DNA of 64,000 nucleotides from Gymnopilus junonius (lineage: Eukaryota > Basidiomycota > Agaricomycetes > Agaricales > Galerinaceae). The notes below the pieces were generated by a model. That model worked only from the letters and a program-made list of their open reading frames with translations. It had not been told where the DNA came from and searched no databases. This document shows positions 47,984 through 58,700 of the stretch, in pieces. Every line of letters begins with the position of its first letter. The stretch's first letter is position 1. The position numbers and the translations under genes were made by a program. Location: the NCBI GenBank assembly GCA_015501075.1, contig JADNYJ010000031.1, forward strand, positions 186,001 through 250,000, read 5' to 3'.

Positions 47984-50976
47984 ATGCCCAAATCAGCAAA
48001 GCTGAAACAGCTGGCTGCTGCTGCTGCAAAAGGCCGAGAAACTATGGCTGAAGCAAAGGCTGTATTGGATTCTGGGATGGAAATGGATACTCTCATAAAT
48101 AAACTCCAAATGGCAAACTTGCACATTGAAGAGCTGGAGCAGCTGCTCGCTGAGAAAGACAAAGAATGTCGCAAACTGCAGCTTAATCTGGAGAAAGCCA
48201 ATGAGAAGCTGCAAATATCCAAAGGCAATTCTGCCAATTGGAAACAAAAGCACAAGGACACATATCATGAGCTCTGCATGCAGCGTCAAACGACAAAACG
48301 AGGGCAAAATAAAGTAGCTCAATTGGTGGAACGGGTTGAAATTCTCAAGAAGGCTGAAGAGGAAGCTGCTTGCCAGTATCTTACAGGATCACGGCAGTCA
48401 GCTCAGGCTCTTGAAATGCTCAAGAAGGAAAATGAGGGCCTTCAAAGTGACCTCTCTAAATCTATGACCCGATGGACATCACAGCTCGAGAAAATGCAGT
48501 CTAAACTTATGGCTTCCAATGAAGACCTCAAGGCCTTGCGTCAAAATGCATCTAAATTGCGCAAGAATGTTGCACACTCTAAAGAAGCAAAAGAACATGC
48601 CATTGCAACCATGAAGGCAAAGATTGTACAACAACGATCTGTTCACCATTTGATGAGCAAGGGCATTTTTACAGAAGAAACTCGCAATGTTGTTGGTTTG
48701 CTCGTTAAAGCTGGCTGCTCACGAAATTACATCAGTGAGGTTATTTCCACAGTTCTGAAGTCTGCTGGAATTACCACTGTTGGTACCATCAGTCATCCAT
48801 CCATTATGCGCATTCTTCATGAGGGATACTTTGCTGCACAGATTCAGCTTGGATATGAGATGAAGAATGCAGAGAGCATGACCTTCAGTGCTGATGGAAC
48901 AAGCCATCGGAGTGTCAACTACAATGCTCACCATGTCCATTATCTTGCCGAGGATTATGCATCACCAGAAAGCAATGCCAAACAATGGGTCACCCGAACT
49001 TTTGGAATCCAATCCTCACGGGATGGTACTAGTGAGGAGGCTATTGCAGACTGGGAAAAAGCTCTCAAGAAAATTATCCAGGTCTACAATGAGAGTCCAT
49101 TTGGAAAGCGCTCTGGCAGTCTGGTCAAATATGTTGATCTTTTGATCAAACTTACTGGAATGAATACAGATCACTGTGTGAAGGAAAAAAAGGATGCCAG
49201 AATGCTTGAAGAACTAAAGGCTTGGGCTGTTGATCAGAATCTTGGAGAAGAAAAAATGTTAGAGATGTCGATGGAGGAAGTTTCGGCATATTTCAAGAAA
49301 GCAGAGGAGAAAATGATCAAAAAGGCTGGTGGTCAGAATAAATGGAACAACCTATCTGATGTCAAGAAGGCTGAAAGGAAGGCAGCTATGATTGAAGAGG
49401 CAATAGCTGAGCTAGGAAAGGAAGCATTTGAAGAGCTCTCTATGGAAGAAAAGCAGATTTTATGGCTTTTCATCTGGGCAGGCTGTGGTTGTCACAAGGA
49501 TCTAAACACAGTTCGAGGAGGATATCTAGCAATGGCACAATGGTGGGATGAGAATGAGAGTGAAGAAATACAGTGTCCTGTCCTTCTTGCAAACCGCGAT
49601 AATGATCCAGTCATGCAGGAGTGAGAGGCTTTCATTGTGCAAGGCGATACTCCGACACCAGCTCAAGAATGTGCATTCCACAAGTCTACTCGTGGTGCTA
49701 TCAAAACTGCAGAAATTGCTGGTGCAATCTTTAATCACAAGAATGATAAATTAGGCCATCATGATCTCTTTTGTTTTTGGTGGTGGGAACATATCGGAAC
49801 TCCTTTCACATTCCCTGATACATCCAACAACCAGTTTCAGTCCTACTGTGATGCAGCAGCAGCACTTGTTCTCCACTCCGACAATTTCAAGGACTTCCTT
49901 GAAAGTCTCCATGTCAATAAGAAGATTTTGACACTAAATCACATGGAAACAAATCTCAAAAAAGCACTTGATTGTTCTTCAACAACAACTGAGCTTGCTG
50001 TTCTTGCAATCTATGCAGAGGCTGTTTCATATCCATATATGAAAACCATTCATGCTTCTCAGGACAAGCAGCAGAACATGCTTGACTTGGGCCCACTTCA
50101 TTCCCGTGTCTATAAGCATATGCAGAAGATCATTGAGAATCCTGATATCCTGATCAGCAAGGATGCAGATTATAAATCAGCCACCCTTGATGGTGAGGAA
50201 TGGCAGAATGCAGATGTTGTAAAGAAGATACAGGATCTTATTCCAACACTTCCCCACTTTCGCGATCTTTTGATTGCTTTCTTCAAAGGAGCAGCAGAGA
50301 CATGGGAACGGTTCACATCTGAATTTGCTCCAGGTGGTCTAATTGATGAAGCAACAGTAGAGGAGAAAGAGCTTGCATGGATGCCTGCAACAAATGATGA
50401 AAATGAAGGAGCCCTAGGCTCTTTTCGACATCTTATGCGATATCAACCCAGCTTACACTCCTCAGTTACAATGCATTGTCAATGTTCTTCCGCAACAACA
50501 CACAAGCATTCATGGCTGCAAAGTTTACCAAGGAGGAGGACTATCGCTATCTACATACACTTGCTCGCAATGCCAATGGGGAAGAGAGAAAGCAGTGCAA
50601 GGAGCTTGTTGAATTCTGTGACAAACGACAAGCAGAGAAAACTGCACGCAAGAATGCCCAGGAGCAGAAAGCTAGAGAGACTGCAGAGCGAATGGCTGGA
50701 TTGGAAATTATTCTTGACAAAGAGAAGGTTACAGGTCTTAAAGGTCAAAGTCTGAAGGATCAGTTGAAGCTTTTCAAGAGTGCTGGAGCACCAAATTTAC
50801 AGCAAGGACCTCTACCAACGTTGGTTGGTGACATCCGTAAAGCACTGGCAGATGCAGTTGATTTGAGTATTCAGGGTACCTGGAAGCCTTGGAATGATGA
50901 GGGGAGTGAGGATGAGGATACAGAGGTCCCAGAAGATGAAGAGGATGATGAAGAGTGTTGGGAGGATATGATTTGA
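47984..50976 (+). pseudogene. transposase-like gene of the 5.5-kb element, disabled
   Basis: One long coding region of about 998 codons. The N-terminal 220 residues form a heptad-rich coiled coil (LEQLLAEKDKECRKLQLNLE and similar), perhaps for multimer formation. The rest has blocks I recall from a repetitive agaricomycete family: TFSADGTSHRSVNYNAHHV, GMNTDHCVKEKKDARMLE, WLFIWAGCGCHKDLNTVRGG, PVLLANRD, TRGAIKTAEIAGAIFNHKND, FPDTSNN, FTSEFAPGGLIDEAT and WMPATNDENEGALGSFR. The first Asp (FSADGT), the TDHC and the NDENEGALGSFR segments are candidates for a DDE-type core, which is inference. It ends in an acidic tail. Two lesions break it: an in-frame TGA at 49622-49624, probably a former CGA, and one lost base near 50455. 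I cannot place it in a named superfamily. Confidence 0.75.
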
Positions 50977-51239
50977 TAGTAGACTGCATAAGATTTTGCT
51001 ACAGAAGCACAATTTCCATTTATATTTGACATTTTATGTGTTATAACATAGTGTAAATAAACTATACAGGCTATAGTATTTTTATTCTGCAAAAAAAATG
51101 GAGGGAAACCGTCAAGAAATAAAGGAAATGCGTTGTATCAAGAAAAGTGAGGCGAGTGGCTGTGTGACATCATGTGACTGGGCTGTGACGTTGCCGAGGA
51201 TTGTGCAACACCATTTGATGGCCATAAATTTGGTCATTT

Positions 51240-51540
51240 TTGCGCTTAAAATCGCAAAAATCACCCCAGAACTGGTGAACTGCCACTCTGGCATTCTTAA
51301 ATTACTAGAAATAAAAGTTGTGAGACTGTAATTAGTTAAACTAAGTATTTTGTGGCTTAGAGGTCAATGTCCGAGTCTTCATAACTGGGTTTGATATCAT
51401 GCTACCAAAATCGGACAGATGATTGCTACGTAAGTAGTCGAAAAAGAACACATCAGGTGAGAATCAAACCCACTGCCTAGAGCAGTCATTGAACTACTTT
51501 GACACATACTACCAGTCCACCACGACAACTCTGTAAGACC
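51240..51540 (-). mobile_element. tRNA-derived SINE in the right end of the transposon
   Basis: The reverse strand of 51535-51455 reads like a tRNA head. It has a box A-like TGGACTGGTAGTATG and a box B-like GTGGGTTTGATTCTCAC that folds as a T-arm. No proper anticodon arm or acceptor stem closes, so it is not a working tRNA. A non-tRNA body follows downstream on that strand. The far end near 51240 is approximate. Confidence 0.55.
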
Positions 51541-51660
51541 AGTGAAATTTTAGGTAGGTCACAGGTCCCAAGCCCACCTGGTGAACCTGGCATTTCACCG
51601 GGCAGGTCACAGGTCACAGGGGGTGGTGAATTGAATGAAATGCAACAGTAGTTTGGTGCA

Positions 51661-52028
51661 AAGGACAAGTCCTGCAGGGCGAGTTCAGCCACGGTTGCAC
51701 AGCCACCAGCGTTCCTCAAGGCTGGCAATGCGAAAACAAAGCTACTTGATCTTTCACTCCCATCCTGACAAGATCTCCAAGCATTCAGAACTCCCTCAAT
51801 CACGTTGACGCGGTGTCTCAACCGAAAGTCAAGATGTCGCATCCAGATCAAATAGAAGAACCCCGGAAATCGAGATAGCAAATTTTGAAGGACCTTAGTA
51901 GGCGGGCGTATCAGTCGCTCACTTTCTCCAGGGCCCTCCAAGCGCGTGAATAGGGCTACTCATACCGCTCATACACCGTCTGCCCCCGACTCCACTCCAG
52001 GAAACCACTCTTTTGATGATTTAGATAT
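51661..52028. other. short spacer right of the transposon
   Basis: No supported gene. Only weak open frames are present. Confidence 0.35.
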
Positions 52029-52745
52029 ATGCGAAGTAAAGCTGCTCTGGTGACGCGGACGGCCCGCGTACTTGGTGCTGTCGCTGCTCCTGCAATATTT
52101 GATGCTCTTCTTGATGCAAGCTCGGCTATGCAGAACCATCCTTCTGATAACTCGAACCCACGCCTCGGCACAAATCTGGCAATGGGCGGACTTCCTAAGG
52201 CTTCAGCTGCTCCTGCAGCAGTCAATGTTACTCCCGACTCAGCCGCAAGCAACAATACTTCTGATGACTTCAACCCTTGAAAGAATGCTTATCGACGAAT
52301 TGGAGGACTTCATACTTCAATAGCTGCCCCTTCAACTGCAGCTCAGAGCATAAAAGCTACCGGTAATACTGCCTACGAAGGATTCAAATCGGTGATGGAC
52401 GTACGTTATGAGTGCTCTGACATGTTCCTTCCTCTCAAAACAACTGCCGGAGTGCTTGTCTCAATCATCAAGATCGCAGATGTACGTAGCTCAGCTGTCT
52501 GATTATATTTTTATCTTATTTTGAACATCCATCTAGATGGTAGCTGGAAACCAGGAGCGCCTCAAAGATCTTCAAGGGAAAATGAATAGGACACTCTGTC
52601 GTGAAGCATTATCAAGAGTTGCAAGTATAAAAGCCGAATGTAATTGCAAGCCGCCATTGTTCTTTTCGACAGAGGTTCAAAATGTCCGAGGAATGGTCAC
52701 AATGTTGAGGGCGGAAAATGGGCGCATACGCAGCGAGCTCATGTA
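52029..52745 (+). pseudogene. 5' fragment of an NLR/NACHT-type gene
   Basis: Resembles the N-terminal effector region found before NACHT ATPase domains in agaricomycete NOD-like receptors: NTAYEGFKSVMDVRYECSDM, FLPLKTTAGVLVSIIKIAD and, after an intron of 55 nt (52482..52536), GNQERLKDLQGKMNRTLCRE. The first exon opens MRSKAALVTRTARVLG. A TGA at 52278-52280 interrupts it in frame, unless a small intron removes it. The last exon ends at a good donor (at|gtaagtaatg, 52746), but no continuing exon, NACHT P-loop or repeat domain follows before the next gene. The rest of the receptor has been lost. Such receptors are thought to act in non-self recognition, but this copy cannot. Confidence 0.55.
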
Positions 52746-53363
52746 AGTAATGTTGTGGATGGAAAAGAAAAGCAATGAGTCAAGTTTGAAGCGGCGAGCA
52801 AGGTACTACATGGACAAGCACGACAATAGGGCAGGATTGACTAATTGAGATAACGCCGCAACGACGACGAAGAGTTGAGTTAGATACATACGACATAATA
52901 AAGCATAATGGCATAACGGAGAAATAAGATAATAATTTTTTGAGCTGTGCCCGACGCCCGAACATTCAACCTATAGCCATTGTGATGAAGCAGGCAGCTT
53001 AGTAGTAGCAGGCCGTCGAGGCATATGCAGGTCGGCAGTAATTTGAAGGGCGGAGGGTGATCATGACGAGGGAGAAAATTGCAATGAAGATTGAAGTGAA
53101 GTTGAATGACAAAAGAAAGTGCAAGTGCATAACAAACGATGAAAAGAACGCGGCACAACAACAACAACGACATGAAAGTGGAAAAAGGTACAGCATAACA
53201 ACAACATGAAAAGAAAGAAAGGAGCAAAGAGGAAGGAAAGAAGGAAGAGAAGAGAAGAGGAAGGAAAGAAGGAAGAGAAGAGAAAAGACCGGCCAAGCTA
53301 CCTACTCCTACGCAAAGAAGAGACCCAGTTCCCAGTATCAACGAGCCATCTCTACCAAACTAC
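52746..53363. other. 3' flank of the G3BP-like gene
   Basis: No gene recognised. Contains a purine-rich tandem repeat listed separately. Confidence 0.4.
53205..53285. repeat. purine-rich tandem repeat
   Basis: About 80 bases of A and G. The unit aggaaagaaggaagagaaga occurs twice in near-perfect tandem (about 53231 and 53260). On the minus strand it is a C/T tract just after the stop of the G3BP-like gene. Confidence 0.8.
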
Positions 53364-55356
53364 CTACTTGCCGCCAGCACCGCCCCTGCCCCTGCCGCCC
53401 CCACGTCCACCTCTGAACCCACCGCGACCATCCCCATTCACATGCGCACCCTGTCCTCCTTGACCCTGTCCTCCCGGACCCCCACGTCCCTCCCCACCCG
53501 GCGCACCACCCCTCGGCCGACTCACCGGCCTATCCCCCCTCTCCTTCTTCGTCTCCACCGAAATCCTCACCTGGCCGACCTCACCCCCAACATCCAACCA
53601 CACCCCACCCTCCCCGCCCTGATGCTGCGGCAGACTCGCGGTGATCGCCTTCTTAGCGCTCTCCAGGCTCTGGAATTCGAGGAACGCGCATGCTTTCGCG
53701 CGGACGATTTCCAGGTCCTTGATGGCGCCGAAGCGGGTTGTGAGGGTTGAGGAGAGCAGGGTTTGGGAGATGGGTTCAGTCACGCCTTTGATGAAACATT
53801 GGGGAGTGGTGATGGATTGTGCGGCGACGTAGGTGGGGTGGGGTTCGTGGCCGTGAGCACCTTGACCTTGCCCGTGTTTAGGTCCTTGATGCTGCTGCTG
53901 GTGCCCTGGTCCTTGGCGCTGCCCACCGTGCTGTTGCTGTCCTTGAGGTCTCTGAGCAGGAGCGGCAGGCGCAGGTGACGGAGCACCTGGGCCACCAGCA
54001 GGAGGAGCAGCAGCAGCCTCGGTCGTTCCACGCGATTCCTGCGCGACCGCCGGACCCCATTTCTTGGAATTGGAAGCCGCGAGCGACGCCCATGAGCGAG
54101 GAGCAGACGGCGCGGCTGGTTGGACGGGTGCAGCGCGAGGTGGAGGTGCAGCTGCTGGTGCAGGTGGTTGTTGTTGGGCGGGTGATGGAGCGGCGGGGGC
54201 TGCGGCGGGTTGAGGAGCGGCGGGGGTTGCTGGACGTTGTGGTTGGGGAACAACAGGAGCAGGTGTGGGAGCAGGAGAAGGTTCGGTGGGAGCTGCAGGG
54301 GCGACAGCAGGAGCAGCCGCGGGCTTTTCGGGCTCTGCAGCAGCAGGGTGGATGCCGTTGGGCTGGGGAGCGGGAGCAGCGGGGGCCTCTTGAGCAGGTG
54401 CCGGTGATGGCGCGGCAGCGACGGGTTCAGGAATGTCAGTGGTGGGTGCCTCCTCGATGGGTGCAGCAAGGGGGGTAGGTTCAGGAACGGGAGCAGCGGG
54501 AGGAGGGGTAGGTTCGCGAGGGGGCTCGTACACCGGTTCGGGAGCAGCGACGGGTTGGATAGGCGCTGGCGGCTCCTTGACGACGGGAGCAACAGGTGCA
54601 GGAACGACAGGGACGGGGGCAGGAGCAGCAGCGGGTGGAGGGGCGGTGGCAGGCTCCTCGGCTACATCACTGGCATCCTCGCTGTCCACGGTCTCTTCCT
54701 TGAGGAAGCGGAAGATGTCGTTGAGGACAAAGTACCCGTTGGGCTGCTCAGCGAGGAAGAAGGTCTGGACGAATTTCCTCCACTCTTCGCCGTGGTTGGA
54801 CATTTCGCCGATGACCTGGATGATGATGCCACCATTCAAGGAGGACTGGGCGTCTACGGAGTGGATGAAGACCTTGCAGTCGTCGAATCCGATGGAGGTG
54901 ATTTTGTTGTGGATTTCCTGATTGGGTGGGGGTTATTAGTGATGTGAACGTCATCGGTGATTTTTTTAGGGAGAAGGTGAAAATAAAATAAGAGGCGGAT
55001 AGTTAATTGAATGACGGGAATATGAACAAGGGGCGTGCGTGGCGCCTTGGCGCTGTGATTGGGTGGCACAGGTGGCACCGTTCTCCTCTACTAGCGCAAA
55101 TTTCGCCAAAAGGCTCATGAAGCACGAAAAGGAACAGGAAAAAGAAGAGAAAAGGGAAAACACGAACCTGTTGACCATGGCAAGCCTTGACCTCCTCGCC
55201 CTCGGTGCCGTGGATAAAGGTAGAGTTTTTGTTGTAGAAACAATGGAGACGATGGGGCTCCTTGTTGACAAAGGTATAATACTGGGGAACGAACTGCCAT
55301 CCGACCTCGGATGGGACGACGTTGGAGTGTTGAGAGCTGGGTGCCGTGGCGGTCAT
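53364..55356 (-). CDS. G3BP-like RNA-binding protein (NTF2 domain plus RRM plus RGG)
   Basis: Cytoplasmic RNA-binding scaffold of the G3BP/Nxt3/Bre5 group. Relatives assemble stress granules and pair with a ubiquitin protease. Exons (minus) are 55356..55168 and 54917..53364, giving 580 aa. The 250-nt intron is long for this window. The NTF2-like domain (about 15-135) reads VGWQFVPQYYTFVNKEPHRL, HCFYNKNSTFIHG, GFDDCKVFIHSVDAQSSLNG and FVLNDIFRFL. A long Pro/Ala/Gln linker follows. The RRM (about 434-525) has CFIKGV (RNP2-like) and KACAFLEFQS (RNP1-like, with Cys-Ala-Phe in place of the usual aromatic pattern). The tail GGFRGGRGGGRGRGGAGGK is an RGG box. The start is the first ATG and matches the family N-terminus. 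A degenerate piece of this gene lies at 39.2-39.6 kb. Confidence 0.92.
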
Positions 55357-55753
55357 GATGGTGACTGTAAGGCAGGGGAATCGACGCGTAAGTATGAGAG
55401 CAAAGAGAAAAGAAAGAAGGAGAAAGGCTTACAAGAAGAATTAGGATGAAAAGAAAGAGACAAAGAGACTCTAAAGAGGAGTAGCTGAGGGAGAGTGTGG
55501 GGGAGTTGTCAACGACGACAAGCAAAGGTCAACCTGAAAAAATATTTCGCAATCCCATCTTACTCGTTCGGCATTCTCCGTCGGTTCACATCGAGTCATT
55601 CACTATGTACGGGCCAACCAATATTATGGCCCAACGACAGCATAGCATACGCAGACGACAGAACATCGGTAATACTCACAATGACATGTTATCAGACCCT
55701 TCACAACACACCGCACTGCATTCCGTGAAATAAATCAGCGCTGCCAAGCCCCA
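55357..55753. promoter_or_regulatory. shared promoter of divergent G3BP-like and het-C genes
   Basis: 397 bases separate the two start codons, so the genes must share or overlap regulatory DNA. A C/T-rich tract lies on the G3BP side. No specific site is claimed. Confidence 0.6.
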
Positions 55754-58700
55754 ATGCGGTCCTATAATTATACACCGCCTCCACCATACCCGCCTTTCTT
55801 TTCCGAACCACCACCAGCGTCCAACCATGGGCCGCTACTCCAATACCAGCAACACACCTACCTCTTTCTCGTCGTCTTCTTTTTCGCCTTTTGTCTGTCC
55901 AATAATGGCGTATACGCCTTTGGAGCGGGGAATATCCCATCGTGTGTCTAGGTCTGCAGCGTAAATCCCAGCGCTGATTTTTATCTTTCTGTAGATTCGC
56001 GTACATGGAGGGAAGGGCATTCCGCCATGGCGACATTGTATGATGCTCTCTATCGCGTTCAGCCGATCTCTGATTAGATTGCTTTTTTGTTCATTTTTTA
56101 TGATCTTATGATGTACAGGAAGATGCCCTACAGGAATTGATCAAGAAGGGCGGTGGAGGGTTTGCACTCGCCAGCATGCTCTCCAAAGGGTCCAAGTTCG
56201 GTGGGCTGGATATCAAGCGAGTTTACTTTGGGTGCGCCAAACTTTGTCTGAGCACTCGATAACCTTTGATTTTGATTCGCTTTAGAAATTGGCTTAGGGA
56301 TTACAGTCAAGCCGTGGATATCGCCTCGTTGAAGAAGCTGCCGCTCCAGGTGTGTATTCTTACGCATATACGAGCAGCATTGTCTGATAAAATGCTTTAC
56401 AGACGATCATCAATCTTTGTATGGCACTGGGCTTCCTGGTATGCATTCACCACCTTTCAGAGGTTTGCAGGGTCTAAGCTGACTCCTTCGTAATCTAGGC
56501 TCATGGTTACGCGACCCACGAATTTGAAGTCACCCCCGAACGTCTCGGCGTATACCTTCCTGTGCGTACGTTCTTCCCTCCACTCCCTCCTTTACCCTGT
56601 TCTTCCACCGGTCACAACGCCATCGGTCTTCGTCATTCTACCCTAGCCATTCTTGTCATATGTTCTCCTCCTACTCCACTACAGCCCATTACACCCGTTT
56701 TACCTTGTTCTCCTTCCGTCCTGCTCCGCCTTTTTCTTCCTATGGTTGATTTGGATTATCGACACTGACATTACCCTTCTCATTTTCAGACGGAACACAT
56801 TGATAACCCTAAAGGCTATGGCGAAGGCGAAGACGCGAGGAAATACAACCCCAACCTACGACCTCCCGTTGATGTATGTACACTTTCCAGTAATTATATG
56901 CGGTGTTCCTTTGCTCATGACTCTTTCTCTTCCTCTCTTCCTCCTCTCATTTCTTCTTTTCTCTTCAAACACGCATATAGCCCCAAGAACTCGAAATCGA
57001 CCCCCGCACGGGGATGAAGAACTACATCGCAAACGGTCCGTATCCGTCTCTCATAATTACCTTGTCGATATGATAAAGCTGACATAACTCTGACTTCACA
57101 GAATCGGGCCGCTGGGATACCTCCAAAGCGCTTGTGCGCCGCACACTTGAGCAGTGCATCCACCGTGGCAGACAGCATCGCGCGAATGGACAAAAGGCGG
57201 ACGAGTATGAGGCTTATAGGCTTCTTGGGCAATTGGTATGCGTCTCTTTCTCTTTTCTTTTTTCCCCTGCTTTTTATTTCTTTTTCCCGTCCCGCTCATG
57301 TCACCTTCCTTTTCTTTTCTTTCTTTCCTTTCCTTTTCCTTCCTCATCTCATCTCATCTCATCGTTCTCATTTACCAACCCTTCCCTCCCCCTAACAGCT
57401 ACACACCCTCGAAGACTACCCCGCCCACTCCAACTTTTGCGAGCTCGCGCTCATCTCGATGGGATACACCCAGGTCTTCCCGCACGTGGGCGATCAGGTG
57501 CGCGTGCAGGCTCCCAACGGGAAGTGGGTCGCGCCGATCGTAACGGGTTCGTTTGGGTCGAGTGATTTTATACATAGTTTATTGGGAGGTGGGTTTTTTT
57601 TTTCTGGACGGATTTTCTTTTTGAGGTGGATGGTGCTGATATTTTTTGCGCTTTTGTAGAGGCTACGGATCATTTGGTATGTTGACATTTGGAAAGTTAG
57701 GTTGAGCTGTGCTCAGATGCCTTTTCTTTCTTCTTCCTCTTCCGCACACGGACGCCGTCCATAGAGTCAAGTAAGTCTGATTGATTCATCACTTTTCTAA
57801 TACCCAACATTAACCTTGAAAATAGGCATCTGTAACCGACCTCAACCGCGAACTAGACAAAGCACGCTCCAAATCCCTCTCCCAGACCTCCTCGCGCGGA
57901 ATGGGCGGCGGTGCCCCACTCAACCCCGCTGATGCGCTGCGTGATTTGTTCTTCACCATTCCTGGGGGCGGTGGATCGGAGATGAGTAGGGATTTGGATG
58001 CGATTGAGAGGATTCGGCGGGGCCTGGTGGGCCTGGCGGAGGAGGGATGGGTGGGCAAGGAGGTATGGGCGGTGTGGGAGGAGGAAAGAATCCGGAGGAT
58101 ATGAGTCCTCAGGAGTTGCATGCCGTGCTGTGGCAGGTGTTGACGTTTAGAGATAGCGGTAGGTTGTTTTCTTGGGTTTTTTTCTCGCTTTTTTTCTTGT
58201 TGTTGATGGCTCTTTTTTTGGTCTTTTATAGTGGTTAAGAAGATTGAGAAGACGATTGGTTAGTTCTTTGCGTGCTTGGAGTTGTTGTTGCAGTGGTTGA
58301 TTGTTGGTGTACAGAAAAAATACCTGGACTTGGGCCCTTGATTGAGAAGATTATGGATTCGATCTCGGGTGAGGATTTTCTCTTTTTTTCTATGTCCTTG
58401 GATCATGATTGAGCTGCCTTTTTTGCCAAGTTTTCGTGTTCACCACTTTGGAGGTATGGTCTCGTTCTTTTTGTTCTGCAGCGTTGGGAATTTTGTCTTA
58501 TTAACAATCTTCCCTTCTGATAGCCGTTCCTCAAACCTATTCTCAAAGCTGCCACTTCTGGATTATCCGCTGCTTCGGGTGAGGTTATCGATAACCATGA
58601 TCAATACGAAGCGTTTAATGATCCTCGTTGTGTGAGTCTTTCTTTCTCCATTGGGAAATGCTGAATGTGACCTGACCTGCTGTCTTTGTTTGTAGTCTGA

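Larger units (their letters stand above)
46133..51650. mobile_element. TIR DNA transposon with coiled-coil transposase, about 5.5 kb, nested insertions
   Basis: The ends are inverted copies. TACTGTTGCATTTC(G)TTCAA at 46133 continues to 46158 and matches the reverse complement of 51650-51625 in 25 of 26 bases. A second inverted block (CTGCACAATCCTCGG..CCCAGTCACATG, 47035-47075) matches the reverse complement of about 51209-51163. Both ends carry many short gtcac/gtgac motifs, usual for transposase-binding subterminal repeats. If the TA at each edge is the duplicated target, the element proper is 46135-51648. That choice is tentative. Inside lies a single transposase-like gene, now broken. A MITE splits the left end and a tRNA-derived SINE sits in the right end, which explains why the inverted blocks are spaced differently. 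Confidence 0.75.

Noticed and set aside
53780..54592. Leu/Pro-rich minus-strand and Gly/Val-rich plus-strand frames in the G3BP-like gene
   Set aside because: Out-of-frame readings of the Pro/Ala-rich linker. The G3BP frame explains the region.
57290..57365. C/T-rich tract with catct repeats as a possible microsatellite of interest
   Set aside because: It lies in het-C intron 9 just before the acceptor and is explained as a long polypyrimidine tract.
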